Source: Pseudomonadota bacterium
GTDB lineage: Bacteria; Pseudomonadota; Alphaproteobacteria; Acetobacterales; Acetobacteraceae
Assembly (NCBI GenBank): GCA_021780935.1
Contig: JAJXXT010000074.1
Span: 1-49,870, forward strand
Length of the DNA: 49,870 nucleotides
Direction of reading: 5' to 3'
Part shown: piece after piece, positions 33,101 to 41,124 of the stretch
Layout of the letters: each line of letters opens with the position of its first letter
Position numbering within the stretch: the first letter of the stretch is position 1
The notes under the pieces: generated by a model
Seen by the model: the letters and a program-made list of their open reading frames with translations, nothing else
Database searches by the model: none
Told to the model about the DNA's origin: nothing
Position numbers and translations under genes: made by a program

Positions 33101-33393
33101 GCAACTCCATCCTGCTGGTGGATTTCGTCCGCCACGGCGCCGAAACAAATGCCACCGGCGAGGCAAAAACCCTGCGCGAGGTGCTGCTCGATGCCGGCGC
33201 TATCCGCTTCCGCCCCATCCTGCTGACCGCGCTCTCGGCGATGATCGGCGCTGCCACCATCCTCACCGACCCGATCTTCCAGGGCCTAGCCATCTCCCTC
33301 CTGTTCGGCCTCGCGGCCTCGACGCTGCTTACCGTCCTCGTCATCCCCGCGATCTACGTCGTCCTGCGCGACCCCGAGCAGCGCCTGGGCTGA
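30100..33393 (+). CDS. RND-family efflux transporter permease (AcrB/MexF-like)
   Basis: 1097 aa, full RND length. A first helix (LTPLFLLAALAVGLVAVL) precedes two large periplasmic loops, TREDDPQIRVPMVDI-type porter motifs and helix 4 with ILVDDAIVVVEN, the paired Asp of the proton relay. Helices 7-12 start at about residue 565 (RAWTFLILVFIAMIAACMMF) and end with FQGLAISLLFGLAASTLLTV. The substrate is unknown. In BigR-type regulons a co-encoded pump is thought to export sulfur-containing products, which would suit the neighbours; this is inference. It overlaps the adaptor gene by 4 bp. Confidence 0.94.
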   Translation: MNLGISGRLTRATIRSPLTPLFLLAALAVGLVAVLTIPREDDPQIRVPMVDIMVTANGLRAPDAVELVTKPLEAIVKAIPGVEHVYSQTQDDSVVVTARFAVGTNEDSAVLRVDDKINANLDKIPLGIPKPLIVGHGINDVAIVTLTLSPQPAAAARWNQQSLYDLAGKLRSQLVKVSNVGTTYLVGNGPEVIRVEPEPAKLMLYGVTLQQLIAKVQGANTEFVAGSVRQGGHQRVLAAGQTLFGVPDIGLLLLTTRDGRPVYVRDVARVVVGASTAENSVWNITRGRQGWSRAPAVTVALAKRSGTNAVTVADSILRRVKLLQGSLIPRDIRVQVTTDDGRSANAKANELLFHLGLATISIVILIALAVGWREAVVTLVVIPTTVLLTIFASKLMGYSINRVSLFALIFSIGILVDDAIVVVENIARHWRMGDTRPRMQAAIEAVAEVGNPTVVATLAVITALLPMLFVSGLMGPYMAPIPVNASAAMLFSFFVAMVVAPWLMLKLNAQRTPSATPRSAAARAAEAEFLEITTPAIAHDLAAHGEGILGRLYRAVATPILRTRARAWTFLILVFIAMIAACMMFNTEAVTVKLLPFDNKSSLAVEVNLPPGATLEDTEQTLFAAARIAEKMPEVVSIQAYAGTAAPYDFNGLVRHYYLRQTPESGDLRIELVGKSHRTRESHAIAIALRHRLDSGLTLPPGGTVQVVESPPGPPVLATLLAEIYGPSEAARLAVARVVEKLFKSFPYIVDVTNSWGKPRPRLQISIDQERLEYFGVEQADVYNTIQDLFGGVAVGYSHRGAEREPVEIVVGLPKHNLTWNQDIASTPVPANTIPGSNAVVELGQVVHAKKVLGSRILYRRDGHSADMVMAELAGKFEAPIYAILAVDKAIAHHDWGNLTPPTIRFRGQPRSEAKPSLLWDGEWEITYVTFRDMGAAFGVALLGIYILVVAQFRSFKLPLVILTPVPLTLIGILPGHWLFNAPFTATSMIGFIALAGIIVRNSILLVDFVRHGAETNATGEAKTLREVLLDAGAIRFRPILLTALSAMIGAATILTDPIFQGLAISLLFGLAASTLLTVLVIPAIYVVLRDPEQRLG

Positions 33394-33530
33394 CGCCGGG
33401 CCGAGCAGGGCAGGGGCCTTACATACCCCTCCATGACCCGCCCCCTCTATGACCGGCACGCCGGCGGCGTCTATGCTGGCGCCATGTCCGGCCCGCCTTC
33501 CCGGCGCGCCGGCCGCCGGAGGAAGCCCGC

Positions 33531-35390
33531 ATGACCACCATCCGCCTCACCGCCGCCCAGGCACTGGTGCGCGCCATGGCCGCCCAGCGCACCCGCATCG
33601 CCGGCGCGGAGGTGCCGATCTTTCGCGCCGTCTGGGCCATTTTCGGCCACGGCAACGTCGCCGGCATGGGTGAGGCGCTGCACGCCGCCCGCGCCGAGCT
33701 GCCGACGTTGCGCGCCCATAACGAACAGGCGATGGCCCATGCGGCGACGGCCTACGCCAAGGCCACGCGCCGCCGCCGCTTCATGGCCTGCACCACCTCC
33801 ATCGGGCCCGGTGCGACCAACCTCATCACCGCCGCCGCCGTCGCCCATGTCAACCGCCTGCCGCTGCTGCTCATCCCCGGCGACGTCTTTGCCAGCCGCC
33901 GCCCGGACCCGGTGCTGCAACAGGTCGAGGATTTCGCCGACGCAACGATCACCGCGAATGACTGCCTGCGCCCGGTCTCGCGCTATTTCGACCGCATCAC
34001 CCGCCCGGAGCAGATCGTCCCCGCCTTCGCCCGCGCCATGCAGGTGCTGACCGACCCCGCCGCCTGCGGCCCCGTGACCCTCGCCTTCTGCCAGGACGTG
34101 CAGTGCGAGGCGCACGACTACCCCGCCTCCTTCTTCGCCCCCCGCCTCTGGTCGCCCCGCCGCCCGCCGCCCGACGCCGCCGAGCTCGCGGCCGCCGCCG
34201 GCATGATCCGTGCCGCCAGAAAGCCCTTCGTCGTGGTCGGCGGCGGTGTGCTCTACGCGGAGGCCGAGCGGGAACTGCAACGTTTCTGCACCGCGCACGG
34301 AATACCGATCGGCGAAACCCAGGCCGGCAAATCCGCCATCCCCGACGCCGACCCGCTCAACCTCGGTGCCATCGGCGTCACCGGTACCTCGGCCGCCAAC
34401 CGCCTGGCCGCCGAGGCCGATCTCGTGCTCGCCGTCGGCACCCGCCTGCAGGATTTCACCACCGGCTCGCGCACCCTGTTCGTGGCCGCCGACCAGCGCC
34501 TCATCGGGCTCAACATCCAGCCTTTCGACGCCACGAAGCAGGACGCCCAGCCCCTGGTCGCCGATGCCGGTGCCGGCCTTGCCGCTCTCACCGCGGCGCT
34601 GGGCGCCTGGCGTGCCCCTGGGGAATGGACCGAACACGCAACGACCGAAAAGCACCGCTGGCAACAGGCCGCCAGCCCCTTTACCGACGCGCCCGCGACA
34701 ACGCTGCCCGCCAACACGCTCGCGACCGACGCCCAGGTCATCGGCGCCGTGCAGCGCCAGTCCCGCCCCACGGATATCGTGGTCTGCGCCGCCGGCGGTC
34801 TGCCCGGCGAGCTGCACAAGCACTGGCGCGCCGCCCAGCCGCTCGGCTACCACATGGAATACGGCTATTCCTGCATGGGCTACGAGATCGCGGGCGCGCT
34901 GGGCGTCAGGCTCGCCCACCAGGATCGTGACGTCATCGTCATGGTCGGTGACGGCTCCTATCTCATGATGAACTCAGAGATCGCGACCTCGGTGATGCTC
35001 GGCCTCAAGCTGATCATCGTGGTGCTGGACAATCGTGGTTTCGCCTGCATCAACCGCCTCCAGCGCGCGACCGGCGGCGAGAGCTTCAACAACCTCCTGC
35101 GCGACACGCAGCACGAGACCCTGCCCGAAATCGACTTCGCGGCCCACGCCCGCAGCCTGGGCGCGACGGCCGAGCACGTGCCGGGCCTCGCCGCAATCGA
35201 ACCCGCCCTCCAGCGCGCCCGCGCCGCCCCCCGCACCGCGGTCGTCGTCATCGACACCGACCCCATGGCCACCACCGAGCCCGGCGGCCACTGGTGGGAC
35301 GTCGCGGTGCCGGAGGTCTCGCCCCGCCCCACCGTCCGCACCGCCCACGCCGCCTACACCGCCGCCCTCCAGCGCGGCTCCAAAACCTGA
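33531..35390 (+). CDS. iolD: 3D-(3,5/4)-trihydroxycyclohexane-1,2-dione acylhydrolase (decyclizing)
   Basis: 619 aa, a thiamine-diphosphate enzyme of myo-inositol breakdown that opens the cyclic diketone. The ThDP-activating Glu65 is in RAHNEQAMAHAA, GPGATNLITAAA is the IolD-typical pyrimidine-domain motif, and VMVGDGSYLMMNSEI is the GDG...N metal/ThDP motif. DVFASRRPDPVLQQVE is strongly IolD-like. No other iol gene is seen in the window, which is unusual since iol genes are normally grouped. The gene ends beside a recombination scar (35403-35850), so neighbours may have been lost. Confidence 0.93.
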   Translation: MTTIRLTAAQALVRAMAAQRTRIAGAEVPIFRAVWAIFGHGNVAGMGEALHAARAELPTLRAHNEQAMAHAATAYAKATRRRRFMACTTSIGPGATNLITAAAVAHVNRLPLLLIPGDVFASRRPDPVLQQVEDFADATITANDCLRPVSRYFDRITRPEQIVPAFARAMQVLTDPAACGPVTLAFCQDVQCEAHDYPASFFAPRLWSPRRPPPDAAELAAAAGMIRAARKPFVVVGGGVLYAEAERELQRFCTAHGIPIGETQAGKSAIPDADPLNLGAIGVTGTSAANRLAAEADLVLAVGTRLQDFTTGSRTLFVAADQRLIGLNIQPFDATKQDAQPLVADAGAGLAALTAALGAWRAPGEWTEHATTEKHRWQQAASPFTDAPATTLPANTLATDAQVIGAVQRQSRPTDIVVCAAGGLPGELHKHWRAAQPLGYHMEYGYSCMGYEIAGALGVRLAHQDRDVIVMVGDGSYLMMNSEIATSVMLGLKLIIVVLDNRGFACINRLQRATGGESFNNLLRDTQHETLPEIDFAAHARSLGATAEHVPGLAAIEPALQRARAAPRTAVVVIDTDPMATTEPGGHWWDVAVPEVSPRPTVRTAHAAYTAALQRGSKT

Positions 35391-35402
35391 TCCTGCCATC
35401 CC

Positions 35403-35576
35403 TCACGGCGCCGGGTGGTCCCTGATCTTGGGCAAGCCGCCTTTTAGCGTGGCGACGAGCTGGTCGAAGCTGCTGCCCAGGTGATCAGGCCGAAGCCCCT
35501 TTGCTTGGGCGACCTTGAGAAGATCAGAGATGCGTGCGCCTAGGACCGTCGGGAATTTCGTGTGTGGGATGGCGGT
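35403..35576 (-). pseudogene. C-terminal gene remnant, possibly of an abortive-infection-type protein
   Basis: On the minus strand a frame without ATG reads KFPTVLGARISDLLKVAQAK, then GLRPDHLGSSFDQLVATLKG and GLPKIRDHPAP and stops. The pattern (small helix, Gly-Leu, a Ser-Phe-Asp-Gln-Leu helix, then GLPKIRD) recalls the C-terminal tails of phage-defence Abi-like proteins, in which G-L-P-x-V-R-N is followed by a Gly-His-Gly motif. Here the sequence breaks just before that motif. There is no start or upstream domain, because the IS256 tail begins at once. The family link is a weak visual match. Confidence 0.35.
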
Positions 35577-35582
35577 TGAACA

Positions 35583-35850
35583 TCAGACCGCCATGGCCTG
35601 AACGGAACGATCGCCGAACGGGACGGCGAACTGAGTCTTTACCATTGCCCATTCTCGAGGCGGCATTACCCACTCTTTTTCGGAGCGGTTCAGGATCAGA
35701 TGGAGGAGCTTGGCGGCGGCCTCATCGCTGGGGAAATGGCCGCGCGCCCGGATAGCCCGTCGCAGCTTGGAGTTCAGGGCCTCTATGGCGTTCGTTGTGT
35801 AGACGATCCGACGTACATCGCCCGGGAAGGCGAAGAATGGGATGATTTCC
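35583..35850 (-). pseudogene. IS256-family transposase, 3' remnant
   Basis: The minus-strand frame contains IIPFFAFPGDVRRIVYTTNA, IEALNSKLRRAIRARGHFPS and EKEWVMPPREWAMVKTQFAV, and ends with a proper stop at 35583. This is the C-terminal quarter of an IS256/mutator transposase, with the last catalytic Glu in TTNAIEALN. Homology begins at about 35850; upstream of it the frame runs into the antisense of the flavoprotein gene, so the 5' three quarters are missing. Composition is lower in GC than the surroundings. No terminal inverted repeat was found. 35851-35937 holds nothing that I can identify. Confidence 0.8.
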
Positions 35851-35937
35851 TCGTCCTGAGCAAATGGACGACGCAGGTCTGGACGATCGTTGCAGGGAAG
35901 ACAGCGGCGATATCCGCCGGCGCGGGGCGCGTGGTAA

Positions 35938-37548
35938 TCAGACCCGCCGGCGTCGCAGGTCGCGCAGGATCTCCCGCGCTGCGTTATGTCCCGGTGCGCC
36001 GGTGACGCCGCCGCCCGGATGCGTGCCCGAGCTGCACATGTAAAGGCCAGGCACCGGGGCCCGATAATCGGCGTGCCCCAGCACCGGGCGGGCCGAGAAG
36101 ATCTGATCGAGGCTAAGCGCCCCATGCATGATATCGCCGCCGACCAGGCCGAATTCGCGCTCCAGATCCAGCGGCGAATAGGCGACGCGGCCGAGCACCG
36201 AAGCCTTGAAGCCAGGTGCCGCGCGGTCCACCGTTTCCACCATAAGATCGGCTACCTCGTCGCGATGCGCGTCCCAGCTGCGCCCGTCGGGCAGCTCCGG
36301 CGCCACGTGCTGGCAGAACAGGCTCGCGACGTGCCGCCCCGCCGGCGCCAGCGTGTCGTCGAGCGTGGAGGGGATCAGCATTTCGACGATCGGCTGGCGG
36401 GACCATCCGTGCTGGCGCGCGTCCTGAAAGGCACGGTCGAAATAGGCAAGCGACGGACCGATGATGATGCCGGCGGTGAGATGGTCGCCGGGCTCGGGCA
36501 GGCAGGTGAAGCGGGGCAGCTCGGACAGCGCCAGGTTCATGCGGAATGTGCCGGAGGCGCAGCGATAATGTGCCATGCGCTCGCGAAAATCCGCTGGCAG
36601 GGCATCCTCCGCGACCAGTCTCGTGAACAGTAGTTTCGGATTGAGGTTGGAGACGACGGCACGGGCTCGGCGCATAAGCCCGCTTTCGCCCACCACGCCC
36701 ACCGCGCGACCGTGTTCGACCACCACTTCGCGCGCCGCCTCTCTCAGCACGATCTCGACGCCGTGCGCGGCGCAGGCCCGCGCCATGGCCTGGGTGATGG
36801 CTCCCATGCCGCCGATGGCGTGGCCCCAGACGCCCTTTCGGCCATTCGTCTCGCCAAAGCAATGATGCAGCAGCACATAGGCGGTCCCCGGCGTATAGGG
36901 GCTCGCATAGGTGCCAACGATCCCGTCGAAGCCGAGCACCGCCTTGATCGGATCGCTTTCGAACCAACCATCGAGCATGTCGCCAACGGACTGGCCGAAC
37001 AGTGCCAGCAGGTCGCGCCGCGCCGTCATGTCGAGCGAGGCCAGCGCGCGGCCGAGCGGCAGCGCGTGAAGCGCTTCGCGCAGCCCCGCGGCCCAGCCGC
37101 CCTGCGCGGCGTTGGGCGGCGTTTGCAGCAGGGTCGCGCGCACGAGATCGGCGAGCACCGCGAGACGCGCGTCGTAGGCTTCGAGACGCTCGGCGTCGCG
37201 CGAGGAGAATTTCGCGACCTCGGCGCTGGTCCGCCCGGCGCCCGTCGCGAGGTAGCGCCGCTCGTCGACCGGCAGGAAGTTCTGCACCGTGCGCTCAACC
37301 ACAAGCAGCCCATGCCCGGCCAGATCCATATCCGCGATGATTTTCGGGTTCAGCAACGAGACCGTGTAGCTCGCGGTGGAATTGCGAAACCCCGGATGAA
37401 AAATCTCGGTTACCGCGGCACCGCCGACCACGCCGCGGCGCTCCAGCACCGTGACCCTGAAACCGGCTCGCGCCAGGTAGAAGGCGCAGACCAGCCCATT
37501 ATGGCCGGCGCCGATGATCAGGATGTCGGTGTTCGGTGTCGTCGCCAT
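35938..37548 (-). CDS. Phytoene desaturase-like FAD-dependent oxidoreductase (CrtI/PYROXD2 group)
   Basis: 536 aa from the ATG at 37548 (GGAG upstream). The dinucleotide motif is ILIIGAGHNGLVCAFYLARA at 9-28, followed by VTVLERRGVVGGAA, as in CrtI-type amine-oxidase-fold enzymes. The C-terminal FAD motif is PGLYMCSSGTHPGGGVTGAP with GHNAA. No carotenoid genes are nearby. It is the last gene of the BMP-transporter operon (47 bp after the GNAT gene), so it more likely modifies the imported substrate than carotenoids. It belongs to the PYROXD2-like branch, whose bacterial substrates are largely unknown. Confidence 0.88.
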   Translation of the reverse strand: MATTPNTDILIIGAGHNGLVCAFYLARAGFRVTVLERRGVVGGAAVTEIFHPGFRNSTASYTVSLLNPKIIADMDLAGHGLLVVERTVQNFLPVDERRYLATGAGRTSAEVAKFSSRDAERLEAYDARLAVLADLVRATLLQTPPNAAQGGWAAGLREALHALPLGRALASLDMTARRDLLALFGQSVGDMLDGWFESDPIKAVLGFDGIVGTYASPYTPGTAYVLLHHCFGETNGRKGVWGHAIGGMGAITQAMARACAAHGVEIVLREAAREVVVEHGRAVGVVGESGLMRRARAVVSNLNPKLLFTRLVAEDALPADFRERMAHYRCASGTFRMNLALSELPRFTCLPEPGDHLTAGIIIGPSLAYFDRAFQDARQHGWSRQPIVEMLIPSTLDDTLAPAGRHVASLFCQHVAPELPDGRSWDAHRDEVADLMVETVDRAAPGFKASVLGRVAYSPLDLEREFGLVGGDIMHGALSLDQIFSARPVLGHADYRAPVPGLYMCSSGTHPGGGVTGAPGHNAAREILRDLRRRRV

Positions 37549-37594
37549 CGCGGCGTTCTCCGATCGGGATGGGCCTGGGCCGGAATACCGCGGT

Positions 37595-38050
37595 TCAGTA
37601 GAGCCGTTTGGCCACGTCAACGAGAATCCAGCCCGGCCGAGCCGGATTGTCACGCCGAGCCGTCTGCAGGTAGCCAAGACGTTCGTAAAACGCAATGTTC
37701 CGCAACCAGCGTCCGTTGGTGTAGAGACGGATTTCGTCCCGCCCCAGCTCCCGGCCGCGCGCCTCGGCAAAATGCATCAGCATCCGCCCAAGCCCCATGC
37801 CATGGGCCCGCGGCAGCACCGCGACACTGAAGATCAGCAGATGGTCGGGCTGCGTCTCCAGCACGATCAGCCCCTCCGCGCCGGCGAGCCAGACCTCGCC
37901 GCGCGCGATCCGCGGGGCGTAGTCCTCGCTCACCGGCAGCGGCGGGCGGTCCAGGCCCTCGTGCAGCGCATAGGCCGCGGCCGTGAGCGCTGCCACGTGG
38001 GCGAGGTCGTCCGCCCGCGCGAGCCTGATCTCAGACCTTGCCTTCGACAC
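37595..38050 (-). CDS. GNAT-family N-acetyltransferase
   Basis: 151 aa. It has the GNAT acetyl-CoA site pattern: beta-4 LLIFSVAVLPRAHGMGLGRM (V-x-P-x-x-x-G-x-G-x-x-L/M), then LYTNGRWLRNIAFYERLGYL, in which N-x-x-A-x-x-F-Y-x-x-x-G-Y is the family C-terminal motif. It overlaps the end of the BMP binding-protein gene by 20 bp and precedes the flavoprotein, so it is co-expressed with the importer. The acceptor amine is unknown. Confidence 0.9.
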   Translation of the reverse strand: MSKARSEIRLARADDLAHVAALTAAAYALHEGLDRPPLPVSEDYAPRIARGEVWLAGAEGLIVLETQPDHLLIFSVAVLPRAHGMGLGRMLMHFAEARGRELGRDEIRLYTNGRWLRNIAFYERLGYLQTARRDNPARPGWILVDVAKRLY

Positions 38051-39119
38051 CCTGGGCGAACCAGTTCATGCTCAGAATCTGCGGGTCGGTCAGGGCCTGG
38101 CCCGCCGGTATCGCGACCTTGCCGGCCTGGTTCAGCACCGGTCCGACGAACGGCTTGAAGCGGCCCGCGGCGATGGCGGCGGTCGCGACTTCCAGCTCCT
38201 TGGCGACCGATGCCGGCACGGCCTTGTTCAAGGGCGCCATCCTGATCATGCCGGAGCCGACGCCGCCCCAGGTATCGGTGCTCTTCCAGGTGCCGTCGAG
38301 CACCATGCCGGCGCGCCTGATGTAGTAGTCGTTCCAGATCATCACCGTCGAGGTCAGGCAGGTCTTGGGCCCGAACTTGGACATGTCGCTCTCGTAGCCG
38401 GTGGTCCACACGCCCTTTTCCTCGCCGACCTGCACCACCGTCTGGCTGTCCGTGTGGTTCACCAGCACGTCGGCACCCTGGCTGATCAGTGTGTCGGCGG
38501 CCTCGCGGTCCTTGCCGGGGTCGAACCAGGCGGAGGTCCACACGACCTTGATGCGGATCTTCGGGTTCGCCCTGCGCGCGCCGAGCAGGGTGGCGTTGAT
38601 CCCCTGCACCACCTCGGGGATGGGGAACGCCGCGACGTAGCCGATGATGCCGCTCTTGCTCATGTGCCCGGCGACGAGGCCCGCGAGGAAACGGCCCTCG
38701 TAGAACCGCGCGGAATAGGTCGCGACGTTCACCCGGCGCTTGTAGCCGGTGCAGTGCTCGAACTTCACCTTCGGGAAGGCCTCGGCGACCTTGATCGTCG
38801 GGTTCATGTAGCCGAAGGAGGTGGTGAAGATCAGGCCGTTGCCGTCGGCGGCCATCTGGCGGATCACACGCTCGGAATCAGCGCCCTCGCTGACATTCTC
38901 CACATAGCTCGTCTTCACCTTGTCGCCCAGCTTTGCCTGTAGCGCGCGCCGCCCGAGCTCGTGCTGATAGGTCCAGCCGGCGTCGCCGATCGGCGCCACA
39001 TAGACGAACCCGATCTTGAGCGGTGAAGCGGCCTCGGCGGCGCGGGTCGCCAGCGTGGGGGCGGCGAGCGCGCCGGCGAGCGCGCTGCGGCGGGAGATGG
39101 GGGTCATGGGCTTCTCCAT
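38031..39119 (-). CDS. BMP-family ABC transporter substrate-binding protein
   Basis: 362 aa. A twin-arginine-type leader (PISRRSALAGALAAPTLATR) is cut near AAEAA. The PnrA/Med-like fold starts KIGFVYVAPIGDAGWTYQHE, followed by VNVATYSARFYEGRFLAGLV and FPIPEVVQGINATLLGA. It binds purine nucleosides or similar ligands in relatives. In this operon it is encoded after the ATPase and both permeases, where many BMP operons start with the binding protein. The late position could reduce its dosage or suggest a second promoter, though none is evident in the 27-bp gap. Confidence 0.93.
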   Translation of the reverse strand: MEKPMTPISRRSALAGALAAPTLATRAAEAASPLKIGFVYVAPIGDAGWTYQHELGRRALQAKLGDKVKTSYVENVSEGADSERVIRQMAADGNGLIFTTSFGYMNPTIKVAEAFPKVKFEHCTGYKRRVNVATYSARFYEGRFLAGLVAGHMSKSGIIGYVAAFPIPEVVQGINATLLGARRANPKIRIKVVWTSAWFDPGKDREAADTLISQGADVLVNHTDSQTVVQVGEEKGVWTTGYESDMSKFGPKTCLTSTVMIWNDYYIRRAGMVLDGTWKSTDTWGGVGSGMIRMAPLNKAVPASVAKELEVATAAIAAGRFKPFVGPVLNQAGKVAIPAGQALTDPQILSMNWFAQGVEGKV

Positions 39120-39146
39120 CGATGTGTTGGCAGCTGTATCGGGCGG

Positions 39147-40079
39147 CTATTCCGAGGGGCGAAAGGGTTTGCCAAGAGCGGCCGGTGCTGCCAGCCGCAG
39201 CCGAGTCGCGTCGTGCGAAATCAGGACCAGAACCAGGATCGTGGCGAGGTAGGGCAAGGTCGCCAGCAGATCCGGCGAGAACGACAGGCCGAAGGCCTGG
39301 GCCTCGAATTGCGCGATGGTGACAAAGCCGAACAGCAACGCGCCGGCGGTGAGCCACCATGGGTTCCAGGTCGAGAACGCGACCAGCGCCAGCGCGATCC
39401 AGCCGCGGCCCGCGGTCATGTTCTCCACCCACATCGGCGTGTAGGAGAGCGAGAGGTCCGCCCCCGCTAGGCCCGCCATCGCGCCGCCGAATAAAACCGC
39501 GCCAAGGCGGATGCGCAGCACCTTGGTGCCGAGCGCGTGCGCAACCTCCGCACTCTCCCCCACCGCGCGCAGGGCGAGGCCGGCGCGGCTGCGATGCAGA
39601 AACCAATCGACGGCAAAGACCGCCGCAAAGGCCAGCCACACCAGTGGGTCGAGGAGCAGCAGCACCTGTTGCAACGCCGCGCTGTCGCGCGCGAGACTTG
39701 GCCACAGCACCGCGGCAACGCCGGTGGCCGGCACGCCCGCCCAGGGCAGCCCGGTCAGCGCCGAAAGCCCGATACCGAAAATCGTCAGCGCCAGTCCCGT
39801 CGCCACCTGATTTGCCATCAGCCGAAGGGTAAGCAGCGCGAACAGGGCGGCCATGGCGGTGCCGGCCAGGATCGCAGCGAGCAGCCCCAGCGCCAGGCTG
39901 CCGGTCAGCTCACGCGCGACGAAGCCCACTGCGGCCCCCATCAGCATCATGCCCTCGACGCCGAGATTGAGGACGCCGGAACGCTCGGCGACCAGCTCGC
40001 CCAGCCCCGCGAACAGCAGGGGGATCGCCGCACGCACCGTCGCCACCACCACCGAGAGGATCAGTACCCAGTCAGCCAC
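39147..40079 (-). CDS. ABC transporter permease, BMP/nucleoside type (second permease)
   Basis: 310 aa, starting with GTG at 40079 inside the end of the previous permease gene (8-bp overlap). About eight helices; GLGELVAERSGVLNLGVEGMML is the signature of this permease family. ALALVAFSTWNPWWLTAGALLFG lies toward the C-terminus. It pairs with the next permease upstream to import a nucleoside-like solute. Confidence 0.93.
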   Translation of the reverse strand: MADWVLILSVVVATVRAAIPLLFAGLGELVAERSGVLNLGVEGMMLMGAAVGFVARELTGSLALGLLAAILAGTAMAALFALLTLRLMANQVATGLALTIFGIGLSALTGLPWAGVPATGVAAVLWPSLARDSAALQQVLLLLDPLVWLAFAAVFAVDWFLHRSRAGLALRAVGESAEVAHALGTKVLRIRLGAVLFGGAMAGLAGADLSLSYTPMWVENMTAGRGWIALALVAFSTWNPWWLTAGALLFGFVTIAQFEAQAFGLSFSPDLLATLPYLATILVLVLISHDATRLRLAAPAALGKPFRPSE

Positions 40080-41124
40080 GGCGCCACACCACGCGGTTCG
40101 CCACCAGCACGTCGGCGGCCAGCAGCAGGAACAGCAGCATGCCCTGCAACACGCCGGTGAGAGACAGCGGCAGTTGCAGGTGCATCTGCAACCCGTCGGC
40201 GCCGAGATAAAGCAGCGCCATCAACGCCGAAGCCACGACGATGCCGAACGGCTGGAGTCGGCCCAGAAAGGCCACGATGATCGCGGCATAGCCATAGCCC
40301 GGCGAGATCGAGGGCACGAGCTGGCCGACCGGACCCGCGACTTCGGCGATACCCGCGAGCCCGGCCAGCCCACCCGCGATCAGCAGCGAGATCCACACCG
40401 TCGCGCGGGCGGAAAACCCGGCATAGCGCGCGGCCGCCGGCGCCAGGCCGGAGACGCGCAGGCGATAGCCCGTCGCGGTGTGGGTCAGCAGCAGCCAGGC
40501 GCAGGGTGCCGCGAGCAGAGCCACGAAAAATATCGGCGTGAGCCGCGTGCCCCACAGGGCCGGCAGGGTCGCGGCGGCGGCGAAGGTCTTGGATTGCGGA
40601 AAGTTGAAGCCCTGCGGGTCGCGCCACAGCCCGTGCACCAGCCAGCTCAGCACGTCCTGGGCGACATAGTTCAGCATCAGCGTGGTCAGGATCTCGTGCG
40701 CGTTGGCCCAGCTTCGCAGCGCCGCAGGAATGGCCGCCCACGCCATGCCGCCGAGGATGCCGGCCGCGAGCTCCAGCGGCAGCACGCCCCACCCTCCGCC
40801 AGGCCCCAGCACGAGCGCCACGCCGCCACCGGCGATGGCGCCCATGGTAAACTGCCCCTCGGCGCCGATGTTCCAGACATTGGCCCGCACGCCGATCGCG
40901 ATGCCCAGCGCGCAGAGCAGCAGCGGTGTCATCTTCAGGCCGAGTTCCGCGAACCCGTTCAGGCTGCCGAGCGGGGCGAGGTAAAGCAGGCGCAGCGCGG
41001 TCACAGGGTCGACCCGCATCACCGCGAACAGCAGCCCCGCCAGCACCACGCTGGTCGCCGCGGCTAGCAGCGGTGCCGCCCACTGCATCGTGGCCGACGG
41101 CGCGTCACGCTTCTCAAGCCGCAT
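40072..41124 (-). CDS. ABC transporter permease, BMP/nucleoside type (first permease)
   Basis: 350 aa from the ATG at 41124 (an ATG at 41142 is also possible). It overlaps the ATPase stop by 11 bp. Hydrophobic throughout; the conserved motif ALGIAIGVRANVWNIGAEGQ with FTMGAIAGG is typical of the family, as is ANAHEILTTLMLNYVA, the ATPase-coupling loop. SPGYGYAAIIVAFLGRLQPF is the C-terminal family motif. Confidence 0.93.
   Translation of the reverse strand: MRLEKRDAPSATMQWAAPLLAAATSVVLAGLLFAVMRVDPVTALRLLYLAPLGSLNGFAELGLKMTPLLLCALGIAIGVRANVWNIGAEGQFTMGAIAGGGVALVLGPGGGWGVLPLELAAGILGGMAWAAIPAALRSWANAHEILTTLMLNYVAQDVLSWLVHGLWRDPQGFNFPQSKTFAAAATLPALWGTRLTPIFFVALLAAPCAWLLLTHTATGYRLRVSGLAPAAARYAGFSARATVWISLLIAGGLAGLAGIAEVAGPVGQLVPSISPGYGYAAIIVAFLGRLQPFGIVVASALMALLYLGADGLQMHLQLPLSLTGVLQGMLLFLLLAADVLVANRVVWRRG

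Noticed and set aside
30145..33135. A 996-codon open frame antisense to the RND permease
   Set aside because: It mirrors the RND gene, is composed of low-complexity acidic and basic residues, and shows no domain. It is a codon-bias shadow.
35938..37548. The flavoprotein as a carotenoid-pathway phytoene desaturase
   Set aside because: No carotenoid genes nearby and it sits in a transporter operon; only the fold-level relation is supported.
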